A stretch of DNA of 64,000 bases from Pseudomonas guariconensis. GTDB taxonomy: Bacteria; Pseudomonadota; Gammaproteobacteria; Pseudomonadales; Pseudomonadaceae. The translations under genes were made by a program, and so were the position numbers. The number at the start of each line of letters is the position of its first letter. Position 1 is the stretch's first letter. The notes below the pieces were generated by a model that saw only the letters and a list, made by a program, of their open reading frames with translations, was not told the DNA's origin and did no database searches. The stretch is taken from NCBI RefSeq assembly GCF_900102675.1, contig NZ_FMYX01000001.1, positions 1 through 64,000 on the forward strand, read 5' to 3'. This document shows positions 1 to 6,661 of the stretch, piece after piece.

Positions 1-382
1 GGGCCTGTTCGTCCTGGGCGTCGGTGGAGGCCTGTGGGTCGGGCGAGTTCAGCTTCGGCAGCGGGTGCGCGGCGGCCGAGGGTACGACCAAGCGATCGCC
101 GGGCTTGAGGGTATCGAGGTCGCGGCCGGGGTTGAGGCTGCGCAGGGTGGCGATGGTGGCGGCGTATTGGGTGGCGATCGAGGCCAGGGTGTCACCCATG
201 GCGAAGGTGTGAAGACGGGAAGGCGCGGGTGATCGCTTGGCCGGTTCAGTGGTGGGGGCGGCACTGGCTGAAGGCGTGGCCAATGCCAGGGTCAACGGAA
301 GGACCGCCTGGACGCCGATGTTGAGCCAGGCCATCCAGCGGATGCCCAAAGAGGTACCGGAATAAATAGGTTGGTTTTTCAT
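1..382 (-). CDS. LysM-domain invasin/intimin-like surface protein, N-terminus only
   Basis: The reading frame opens at an ATG at 382 and runs off the left edge without a stop, so only about 127 residues are visible. Residues 1-40 look like a long secretion signal: a charged start, a hydrophobic stretch and a small-residue ASA end. After a Pro/Ser/Ala linker comes a LysM-type module (HTFAMGDTLASIA, then LRSLNPGRDLDTLKPGDRLVVP) at about residues 58-100. An N-terminal LysM behind a long signal is the classic front end of inverse autotransporters (intimin/invasin family), where it binds peptidoglycan before the beta-barrel. The barrel and Ig-like repeats would lie outside the window, so the family call is inference. 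Another LysM exoprotein remains possible. Confidence 0.6.
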   Translation of the reverse strand, partial: MKNQPIYSGTSLGIRWMAWLNIGVQAVLPLTLALATPSASAAPTTEPAKRSPAPSRLHTFAMGDTLASIATQYAATIATLRSLNPGRDLDTLKPGDRLVVPSAAAHPLPKLNSPDPQASTDAQDEQA

Positions 383-815
383 GAAAGTCACGTGGGCAAG
401 AGTTACGTAACTTCGCTACGAAAAGGCCGTGGAACCCATATTTCATTCAGGCGTGCCTAAATACTTGGTTACCCGCACAAAGGGGGCGGTAAGTTGAAGT
501 TGGCAACAGAAATGAAGTAAGCGGCCTTTTCAGCAAAGCAGCGGAGTTCTACTTATCTGAAGGCGCTTGAATGATTGAGAAGTACGAGCATATCGAATGT
601 CCCTTAGTATTTTCAGGGCGCGAAAAATACAAGGCGTTATGCGTTTGATCTGTAAGAAATTACGGATTGTTAACTTGAAAAAGCCGATGGTGGTATGGGT
701 AGGCCCAAGGTAGGTGGCTGCACCAGTGGGACAATGCTCGCATTCGACAAAAAAGTGCTTAACGGCGTGGAACACTCTTGGCAGATGAAGTGACCTGCTG
801 AGACGGCAGGTATGT
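383..815. other. 433-bp AT-richer intergenic region
   Basis: No convincing gene is visible here. The stretch 530-720 is clearly richer in A and T than its surroundings. A perfect 12-nt palindrome, AGTTACGTAACT, lies at 401-412, 19 bases upstream of the surface-protein start. The reverse ORF at 530-973 runs into the DUF4157 gene in another frame and has no family resemblance. Confidence 0.5.
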
Positions 816-1409
816 TCAACGCGCCTGCCCTGACTGTTTTTGTCGCAGTGCCTTGGCGACCTCGGCCTCGATCTTGTAGGCCGGCCCTTCCAGGTCCTCG
901 TAGTTGCGGGTGTACCGCCGGGCAAATTCCTCCACCCCCAGGTCCTGGTACTGCTGCACATGCTTGAGTTCATGAGCCCAGAGCGCCACGTTGTCCTCGG
1001 CGTCTTGGGCGTGGCGGAAGATGATCGTGTCGATCAGGGTCACCGCGTTCACGTCCGGGTTTTGCAGCAGGGCATTGGCCGCGCTGACCTGCTGCTCGTC
1101 TCCCACCCGATAACGCGCTGCATCGAGCACGGCAAAGTCATACCAGGGCTCGAGTTGGGCGCGGATGTGCAGGGGAATCGGCTCGGTGCCGTTGGCGGTG
1201 GCTTCGTCGCGAGCTTGGCGCAGAGCGAAGGCCAGGCTACCGGAGGCCATGAGTTCGACGTCCTTGAGTACCTGGCCGGCCTGGCCTGGGTCGATCGGTG
1301 CGCAGAAACAGCCCATCAGGCACACCTGGTACTGCCCAGGCGGGCAAGTGTTTTCGGCCAGGGCCGGCAAGGCGAGCGCCAGGCCGAGCAACAGGCTGAT
1401 GCGCTTCAT
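816..1409 (-). CDS. DUF4157 (eCIS-core-type) putative zinc metalloprotease, secreted
   Basis: A 197-residue protein with a clear signal peptide (MKRISLLLGLALALPALA, cleavage near residue 18). A short Cys-rich segment follows (CPPGQYQVCLMGCFC). The C-terminal half carries the DUF4157 signature with an HELKH zinc-binding motif after 'ALWA', then 'VQQYQDLGVEEFARRYTRNYEDLEGPAYKIEAE' in part. DUF4157 domains are found in extracellular contractile injection system cargo and in stand-alone secreted peptidase-like proteins. No injection-system gene is visible here, so a stand-alone periplasmic or secreted peptidase is likelier. Its start overlaps the stop of the upstream gene by 4 bp (ATGA), indicating translational coupling. 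Proteolytic activity is not demonstrated. Confidence 0.7.
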   Translation of the reverse strand: MKRISLLLGLALALPALAENTCPPGQYQVCLMGCFCAPIDPGQAGQVLKDVELMASGSLAFALRQARDEATANGTEPIPLHIRAQLEPWYDFAVLDAARYRVGDEQQVSAANALLQNPDVNAVTLIDTIIFRHAQDAEDNVALWAHELKHVQQYQDLGVEEFARRYTRNYEDLEGPAYKIEAEVAKALRQKQSGQAR

Positions 1410-1708
1410 TCAGAGATTCCCGTGGCCAGGAGCTGCTCGATGCGGCCACGCTCCCAGATACTCAGCAGATCGGTGGGGTTGGTGCCATAGCGGTGCCAAT
1501 CTTGCAGGCCGGCTTCATGGCCGTCGGGCGTGCGGCAATGGCTGCACTGGACCAGGCCATCGGCGTCCAGCAGCAAGCGCAGCTGCCAGCCGTCGATGCG
1601 TACATCGACCTGCCCCTCGGGTGTGCGGGCCAACACCTGCAGCGCATGGATACCCAGAGCGGCGTCACGCAGGCGTTGGCAGGCTTCTCGGCTGTTGGGC
1701 GGCAGCAC
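1406..1708 (-). CDS. DUF7693-type small hypothetical protein
   Basis: A 100-residue cytosolic protein starting MLPPNSREACQRLRDAALG. A compact beta-rich middle reads VDVRIDGWQLRLLLDADGLV and is followed by a CSHC pair and an acidic, aromatic C-terminus. It resembles small uncharacterised Pseudomonas proteins grouped as DUF7693; that assignment is from memory. It sits between the XRE-cupin regulator (6-bp gap) and the DUF4157 gene (4-bp overlap), so the three are probably co-transcribed. It could be an immunity or chaperone partner of the DUF4157 protein, but only the coupling suggests this. Confidence 0.55.
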   Translation of the reverse strand: MLPPNSREACQRLRDAALGIHALQVLARTPEGQVDVRIDGWQLRLLLDADGLVQCSHCRTPDGHEAGLQDWHRYGTNPTDLLSIWERGRIEQLLATGISE

Positions 1709-1714
1709 GGCGGA

Positions 1715-2260
1715 TCAGAAGTTGGCCGGGGTGTTGGCGCTGATGATCTCGGCCTCGTCCGGGCCGATGTTCTTGAAACTGTGCGGTAGGGTGGTGGGGA
1801 TGTAGTAGCCATCGCCTGCATTGAGGACACTTACCTGGCCATCGACCCACAGCTCGATGGTGCCACGGGTGACCAGGCCACATTCTTCGCCTTCGGAGTG
1901 CACGATCGGTTCGCCCGAATCGGCGCCCGGTGCGTAGAGCTCGCGCAGCATGCGCATTTGCCGGCCGGGGACGCTGGCGCCGACCAACAGCATGCGCAGG
2001 CCATTGCGGCCCAGGTCGGGTTGCTCGCCGCCGCGGAACACATAGCGCTCTTCGCGCACCGGCTCATCGAAGCTGAAGAATTCCGCCAGGGACATGGGGA
2101 TGCCTTCGAGCAGCTTTTTAAGGGAGCTGACCGACGGGCTGACGCGATTCTGCTCGATCTGCGAGATCGTCGAGTTGGTCAGGCCGCTACGGCGGGCCAG
2201 CTCCCGCTGGGAGAGGTTGTTGCGTTCACGCACCAGTTTGAGTCGTGTCCCCGTGTCCAT
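1715..2260 (-). CDS. XRE-family regulator with C-terminal cupin (PuuR-like)
   Basis: A 181-residue two-domain regulator. The N-terminal HTH_XRE is at residues 5-60 (LVRERNNLSQRELARRSGLT, then TISQIEQNRVSPSV). The C-terminal cupin covers about residues 105-175 (GEECGLVTRGTIELWVDG, then LNAGDGYYIPTTLPHSFKN). PuuR-type proteins of this length repress polyamine or amino-acid genes and sense the ligand with the cupin. I chose the ATG at 2260 because it has an AAGGCGG ribosome site and begins exactly at the domain. The longer frame to 2641 overlaps the MFS gene and is discarded. It probably autoregulates the short operon with the next two genes. Its ligand is not evident. Confidence 0.8.
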   Translation of the reverse strand: MDTGTRLKLVRERNNLSQRELARRSGLTNSTISQIEQNRVSPSVSSLKKLLEGIPMSLAEFFSFDEPVREERYVFRGGEQPDLGRNGLRMLLVGASVPGRQMRMLRELYAPGADSGEPIVHSEGEECGLVTRGTIELWVDGQVSVLNAGDGYYIPTTLPHSFKNIGPDEAEIISANTPANF

Positions 2261-2342
2261 AGCCGCCTTGTTAGATAGAGAGGTGTCAAAAATAATGGGC
2301 GACGCATTAAAGCACACTCTGGACAGCAACGCGCTGTGCTTG

Positions 2343-3548
2343 TCAGTGACGTTTATCGGCGGGTGTCGGCCATAGCCCGACCAGCAGCAACAGCACAGCG
2401 ACCGCCGCGAAGGGCAGGGCTGGATCAACCGCATAGACCAGCGTGCCGGCCAGCGGACCGAGCACTGCGCCCATGCCCTGGGCCGCGCCGATGGAACCTG
2501 CGGTGGCGCCTTGTTCGGTGGCATGCATGGCGTTGGCCGCCAGTGCCGAAAACGCCGGGAAGACAAACCCCATGCCAGCGGCTGCCACGAAGAATGCCCC
2601 CCACAGCCAAGGCGCGGTGTTCGCCAGGGCGGCGCTGGCAAACCCCAATGCCGAGACTGTGGCGCCCACGCGGATCATCTTCAGCGGCGGCCACTCGAGC
2701 TTGCGCAGCAGTACCTGGGCCAGTATCAGCGCGACACCTACGCAGGTGAGGGCGATGCCCGCGGCCTGGGCAGCCTCGACCGCGGCCAGGTGCAGGCGGT
2801 CGAGGGCAAAGAAGCCCACGGTGATCTGCGAGACCGTCACGCTGAACATGGCGCTGAAGGCCACCAGCAACGGGCGACGCAGGCGCGGATCGCGCAGCCG
2901 CACCGGGCTAGGCGCATGGCCATGTGCCAAGGGTTGTGGTTTGAGTTTGAACAGCAGCACGAAGAAAGCGCTCGCCGGCAACAGCGACATGACATAGAAC
3001 GGCATGCTCAGGCTGTGGCGAGCCAGCAAGGCCGCCAAGGCCGGCCCCAGGACCAGGCCGACGGCGTTGGCTGCGCCCAGCGAAGCCATGGCCCGCGCCC
3101 GGCGTTGGGGTTCGACATGGTCGGCGATCAGGGCGTTGGCCCCTACCGGTAGTGCTGCATAGAACGCACCGATCAGACCGCGAGTGAGCATCAGGCCGAT
3201 GAAGGCCAGGGTCGCCCCAGGCATCCAGCGCAGTGCACCGTCGATGAACAGGCACAGCGACCAATACGAAAGCGTGAAGCCCGCGCTGCCCAGCAACAGG
3301 ATGCGTCTGCGGCCATAGCGGTCGGCGGCGCGCCCCCAAGGCCGGGCCAGCAGTACCCAGACCACCCCTGCCACGGTCACTGCTGCACCTGCCTGCCAGG
3401 TAGCCATGCCCAGCTGGCGGGCGATCGGGCCGATCAGTGCCACGAACGCCATCATCGACAGGGTGCACGCGCCGCTGATCAGCAGCAGCGGGCGCAGATC
3501 CAAGGTCGCAGGGGGAATCAGGGCAGCAGGGTCCTTTGCAGCGGTCAT
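2343..3548 (-). CDS. MFS transporter (drug/metabolite efflux type)
   Basis: A 401-residue protein with about twelve hydrophobic segments. The loop 2-3 signature of the major facilitator superfamily is visible as RPWGRAADRYGRRRILLLG. A central charged loop (KPQPLAHGHAPSPVRLRDPRLRR in part) divides two six-helix halves. The 400-residue length and the single MFS_1 unit fit proton-driven efflux of small molecules; the substrate cannot be told. The ATG at 3548 (MTAAKD) is preferred over the in-frame TTG at 3581 because the extra residues are not hydrophobic and lie against the upstream stop. The gene follows cytochrome b561 by about 48 bp and may be transcribed with the peroxidase operon. Confidence 0.75.
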   Translation of the reverse strand: MTAAKDPAALIPPATLDLRPLLLISGACTLSMMAFVALIGPIARQLGMATWQAGAAVTVAGVVWVLLARPWGRAADRYGRRRILLLGSAGFTLSYWSLCLFIDGALRWMPGATLAFIGLMLTRGLIGAFYAALPVGANALIADHVEPQRRARAMASLGAANAVGLVLGPALAALLARHSLSMPFYVMSLLPASAFFVLLFKLKPQPLAHGHAPSPVRLRDPRLRRPLLVAFSAMFSVTVSQITVGFFALDRLHLAAVEAAQAAGIALTCVGVALILAQVLLRKLEWPPLKMIRVGATVSALGFASAALANTAPWLWGAFFVAAAGMGFVFPAFSALAANAMHATEQGATAGSIGAAQGMGAVLGPLAGTLVYAVDPALPFAAVAVLLLLVGLWPTPADKRH

Positions 3549-3596
3549 GGGCAGTCCAGTCGGTTGGAGGTCAGGGGCCAAACTTGCCCACAGCGC

Positions 3597-4130
3597 TCAT
3601 TCGCTGCGGCGCACTGGGCCAGGCCACATGCTACGCAATACGCCGTCCCGACGCACCCAAGCGTGCATCAACGCAGCACCCAGGTGCACCAGGATGGTGG
3701 CGAATAACAGGTAGCCAGCCCAGCCGTGAGCCTGGCGCAACACCGCGTACAGCTGCAGGTCATGGGGGGCGATGGCCGGCAGTTGCAGTGGGCGCGGGTA
3801 GTCGCCGGCCGAGAGCATGGCCCAGCCAAGCAGCGGCATGGCTAGCATCAGGCCATACAGCAGCAGGTGGGAAGCACCGGCGGCCAGGCGCTGAACGGGC
3901 GGAATGTCCCTGGGCAGCGGTGGGTGAGGTAGGGTCAGGCGCAGGGCGATGCGCAGCACCACCAACACCAGCAAGGTCAGCCCCGTGGCCTTGTGCAACT
4001 CGACCAGCAGCGGATGGCGTGGCGACAGGTCGCCGACCATGCTCACGCCGATGAACAGCATCGCCAGGATCAGCACGGCCATCAGCCAATGCACCAGTCG
4101 GGCGAGGGGATGGAAGACGGTGACGGTCAT
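3597..4130 (-). CDS. Cytochrome b561
   Basis: A 177-residue inner-membrane dihaem cytochrome b561 of the bacterial CybB type. Four hydrophobic helices are visible, with His residues placed for haem ligation: H7 and H14 in the first helix region (FHPLARLVHWLM), HPLLVELHKATG in helix 2, and HGWAGYLLFATILVHLG in the last. Family members pass electrons from the quinone pool to periplasmic acceptors. Its start overlaps the stop of the haem peroxidase by 4 bp, so it is probably the electron donor for that enzyme. Peroxidase, b561 and ECF sigma genes recur together in proteobacteria. Confidence 0.9.
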   Translation of the reverse strand: MTVTVFHPLARLVHWLMAVLILAMLFIGVSMVGDLSPRHPLLVELHKATGLTLLVLVVLRIALRLTLPHPPLPRDIPPVQRLAAGASHLLLYGLMLAMPLLGWAMLSAGDYPRPLQLPAIAPHDLQLYAVLRQAHGWAGYLLFATILVHLGAALMHAWVRRDGVLRSMWPGPVRRSE

Positions 4131-5173
4131 GGGCGTGCTCCGGTAGCGAGAGACTCGCGGCTGCGGCGGTTGAAAGACTCCGAGTACGCGGCCGAACGAG
4201 CGGCCAGGATCGGGTCGGCGGAGGGCTCGATGCCCTTGGGCAGGATCAGCGGGTCGAAGTTGATGTCACGGCACGCGCCTTGTTCGGGCGCATCGACCTG
4301 TTCGACGACAAGGGTGCCGGCCTCGATGCTGCGCCGCTCGGCCGGCCAGGGGCGAGAGGCGTCATCCACTGGGTCGCCGGGTTCGGCAAGCACCAGGCGC
4401 AGCGTCCAGCGCAGCGGGCCTTGCGCCAGGCGTCGCTGCAGGTCGTGCTGCAGGAACTGCTTGTCATCGATTTGCGTCGGCAGCGCTACGAACGGGGTTT
4501 GCGGTTCCAGCTGCCAGCGCACCGGATGGCTGATGCCGCCGCGATCCTTGAGCAGGAAGGCATTGATGCTGTGGTATTGGGTGCTGGCGAAGCTGTCGCT
4601 GGGTTTGTAGGTGGCGGCCCATTGACGGAAGGCCGCGCTTTCGGGGTGGGCCGCGAAGAAGGCCTGCATCTTTGCAGGGTCGGGCTTGCCGGTGGCAGGG
4701 GTTGGCGCCATGGCCAGGACTTGCTCGTAGAACGCTTGCGGCGTGCCGATTGCCAGCACAGGCGGATTGTTCATGCCGGTCCGCCAGATCTGCCCGTCAT
4801 CGGTGCTGAATTGCAGCGCCAGGCTGCGTACCGGAATGCTGGTGTCCGGGGCGAACGGGTTGGCGCCACCGATGGCGAAGCGGCCAACGACTGGCACGCG
4901 GGGCTGGCTGAACACCCGCGCACTGGACAACGGCTCGGCCAGTCCGCTGCTCTGGAAGTAGCCGCTCACGCACAGGCCTTTGGCGTGGTTCTTGCGATAG
5001 CCGGGGTAATGGCCGGCCTGGGCTTCGAAGGTGTCGATGATGCGTTGGGGCGTCAGCGCCGGGGCACCGATCCAGCCGGCGGCATAGGCAAAGCCGGCGC
5101 CCACGGCCAGCAGGGCCGCGCCGATGGCCGCCAGGCGCAAGGCCTTGGCCGGGCCGTGCAGAGAAGTGGTCAT
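4127..5173 (-). CDS. Catalase-family haem peroxidase, SrpA-like, membrane-anchored
   Basis: A 348-residue protein of the small catalase-related peroxidase family, much shorter than true catalases. An N-terminal hydrophobic segment at residues 11-33 acts as signal or anchor, placing the enzyme in the periplasm. The distal haem side is recognisable at H63 (KNHAKGLCVSGYF), and the proximal R-x3-Y motif at R326-Y330 (AARSAAY). Members use peroxides with an external electron donor, here probably the overlapping cytochrome b561. It is transcribed from an ECF-type promoter (GGAATA at 5230-5225, CGTC at 5209-5206) mirrored by that of the divergent sigma gene, so it is probably the sigma factor's main target. 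Confidence 0.88.
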   Translation of the reverse strand: MTTSLHGPAKALRLAAIGAALLAVGAGFAYAAGWIGAPALTPQRIIDTFEAQAGHYPGYRKNHAKGLCVSGYFQSSGLAEPLSSARVFSQPRVPVVGRFAIGGANPFAPDTSIPVRSLALQFSTDDGQIWRTGMNNPPVLAIGTPQAFYEQVLAMAPTPATGKPDPAKMQAFFAAHPESAAFRQWAATYKPSDSFASTQYHSINAFLLKDRGGISHPVRWQLEPQTPFVALPTQIDDKQFLQHDLQRRLAQGPLRWTLRLVLAEPGDPVDDASRPWPAERRSIEAGTLVVEQVDAPEQGACRDINFDPLILPKGIEPSADPILAARSAAYSESFNRRSRESLATGARP

Positions 5174-5203
5174 GGTCAGGTTCCACGCAGTGAATGAGCC
5201 GGT

Positions 5204-5230
5204 ACGACGGGCCGGCCAGAGATTTATTCC
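5204..5230 (-). promoter_or_regulatory. ECF-type promoter of the peroxidase operon
   Basis: Read on the minus strand: GGAATA (5230-5225), a 15-nt spacer, then CGTCG (5209-5205). This is the usual ECF sigma layout of a GGAA-type -35 and a CGTC-type -10. The ATG of the peroxidase is about 32 bases beyond the -10. The same two elements with the same spacer occur in the opposite direction. Confidence 0.7.
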
Positions 5231-5246
5231 CGCTATGGGAATAAAT
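5222..5246. repeat. Perfect 10-bp inverted repeat joining two divergent -35 elements
   Basis: ATTTATTCCC (5222-5231), a 5-nt spacer GCTAT, then GGGAATAAAT (5237-5246) form a perfect dyad. Each arm contains the -35 hexamer of one divergent promoter. The dyad is therefore explained by two back-to-back ECF promoters, though a repressor could also read it. Confidence 0.8.
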
Positions 5247-5263
5247 GTCGTGCCAGTGCGTCT
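5238..5263 (+). promoter_or_regulatory. ECF-type autoregulatory promoter of the sigma/anti-sigma operon
   Basis: GGAATA at 5238-5243, a 15-nt spacer, then CGTCT at 5259-5263. The sigma gene starts 41 bases downstream at 5304. Elements and spacer match those of the divergent peroxidase promoter, indicating positive autoregulation by the same sigma factor. Confidence 0.7.
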
Positions 5264-5303
5264 GCCCCCTTAGACTGACCATCAAAGGGCCCGGGACCTG
5301 ACC

Positions 5304-5819
5304 ATGCACGACCTGGATGAACAACAATGGCGCGAACTGCTGCAGCGGCTGCGCCGCTTCGCGTTGTGGCTGTGCCGTGAGTCTGGCAGCGCCGACGATC
5401 TGGTCCAGGCTACCATCGAGCGCGCCTTGCGCCGCAGCGGGCAGCAGCGTGACGCCGACAGCCTGCGCGCCTGGCTGTTCACCATCCTTTATCGCCTGTT
5501 TCTCGACGGCAAGCGCCGCGAGCGCCTGCATGCCCGCTGGCTGGCCTGGTTCGGCCGTGGCCAGGAAGAAGCGCTGGGCGGCGAAACCGAGCGCATCGTC
5601 ATGGCCCATGCCGACCTTGCGGCCTTCGCCCGGCTGTCCACGGAACAGCGCGCCTTGCTGTTGCTGGTGAGCGTCGAAGGGTTGAGCTACAAAGAGGCCG
5701 CCCAAGCCCTGGGCATCCCCATCGGTACGGTCATGTCGCGCCTGTCACGCGCCCGAGCCGCCCTGCGCGACCTGACCGAGGGCGACCCGACGCCCCCAGC
5801 CTTGCGGAGACTGAAATGA
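5304..5819 (+). CDS. ECF RNA polymerase sigma factor
   Basis: A 171-residue sigma-70 family protein with only regions 2 and 4. Region 2 is at about residues 10-75 (AVQATIERAL-like segment DDLVQATIERALRR, then LRAWLFTILYRLFLD). Region 4 is at about residues 105-160 and ends in the HTH (EGLSYKEAAQALGIPIGTVM, then SRLSRAR). Length and architecture are those of an extracytoplasmic-function sigma. It is coupled to the anti-sigma gene by a 4-bp overlap and faces the peroxidase/b561 operon. It most likely drives that operon and itself from the mirrored GGAATA-N15-CGTC promoters. Confidence 0.92.
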   Translation: MHDLDEQQWRELLQRLRRFALWLCRESGSADDLVQATIERALRRSGQQRDADSLRAWLFTILYRLFLDGKRRERLHARWLAWFGRGQEEALGGETERIVMAHADLAAFARLSTEQRALLLLVSVEGLSYKEAAQALGIPIGTVMSRLSRARAALRDLTEGDPTPPALRRLK

Positions 5820-6568
5820 CCCCGTTGATCCCCACCGAACATGAGCTGCATGCCTACATCGATGACCGGCTCGACCCGGTGCGCAGAGCCCAGGTGCACG
5901 CCTGGCTGGCAGCCAATCCGCAGGAGGCGGCGCAGGTGGAGGCCTGGCGCAACGACGCCCGGCGCCTGCGCGCGGCCCTGGCCGGATTCGGGCAGGCCAC
6001 CACCACGACCGACCTGGATCTTGGGCAGTTAAAGCGGCGCTTGCGTCAGCGTCGCCAGCGGCAGTGGGCATCGGCTGCGTTGCTGCTTCTGGCGCTGGGC
6101 GTGGGAGGTTTCGGAGGGTGGCAGGCCCGCGAGGCGACGCTGGTGGCCGATATCTTGCCGATGGCCGACGCCGTACAGGCCCATCGCCTGTTCGCAGGTG
6201 GAACCAAGCTGGATGTCCAGGCCGGCGACCCACAGCTCTTGCAGGCCTGGCTCGAGCGCCATTTCGACCGCGTCGGGCAGTTGCCGGACCTTGGCGCCTA
6301 CGGGTTCCAGCCGGTGGGCGCCCGGCTGCTGAGCAACGAACAAGGCCCGGCGGCGCTGCTGGTGTTTCAGGACAACAAGGGTGAGCGGATCAGCTTGTTC
6401 CTGCGCTCGCCCAGCGAGCGCTTTGCACGTATGCCCAGCGGGCAACGGACTGAGGGGCAGCTCGAAGCGCGCTACTGGTCTCATGGTGCCTACAATTTTG
6501 CCCTGGTTGGCGCGGTCGATGATGCACGTGCCGATCGATTGCGGCAGGCGTTGGGCGTGAGCCTTTAG
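5816..6568 (+). CDS. Anti-sigma factor, single-pass membrane protein
   Basis: A 250-residue protein beginning with a typical anti-sigma domain (EHELHAYIDDRLDPVRRAQV). It has one transmembrane helix at about residues 82-100 (SAALLLLALGVGGFGGW) and a periplasmic C-terminal domain of about 145 residues. It lacks the HxxxCxxC zinc motif of ZAS anti-sigmas, so sensing through a thiol-zinc switch is unlikely. The periplasmic part probably senses a signal related to the periplasmic peroxidase. It overlaps the sigma gene by 4 bp. Only the N-terminal motif, topology and context support the call; the C-terminal domain is not recognised. Confidence 0.85.
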   Translation: MTPLIPTEHELHAYIDDRLDPVRRAQVHAWLAANPQEAAQVEAWRNDARRLRAALAGFGQATTTTDLDLGQLKRRLRQRRQRQWASAALLLLALGVGGFGGWQAREATLVADILPMADAVQAHRLFAGGTKLDVQAGDPQLLQAWLERHFDRVGQLPDLGAYGFQPVGARLLSNEQGPAALLVFQDNKGERISLFLRSPSERFARMPSGQRTEGQLEARYWSHGAYNFALVGAVDDARADRLRQALGVSL

Positions 6569-6624
6569 TCGCTGACACACCAGACGTAACTATTTAACGC
6601 GTGTACCTGTACCGTCCTCTCTAG

Positions 6625-6650
6625 CCTCACCGCTTCGTTTATCGGTGAGG
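6625..6650 (+). promoter_or_regulatory. Hairpin covering the ribosome-binding site of the NEL effector gene
   Basis: CCTCACCG (6625-6632) and CGGTGAGG (6643-6650) are perfect 8-bp arms around a 10-nt loop. The GAGG of the right arm is the best Shine-Dalgarno candidate for the ATG at 6662, so the folded form would hide it. It could instead be the weak terminator of the anti-sigma operon; there is no T tract. Confidence 0.55.
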
Positions 6651-6661
6651 GAATTCGCGGT

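Noticed and set aside
530..973. 147-residue minus-strand frame at the AT-rich gap
   Set aside because: It reads through the end of the DUF4157 gene in a different frame and shows no ribosome site or family.
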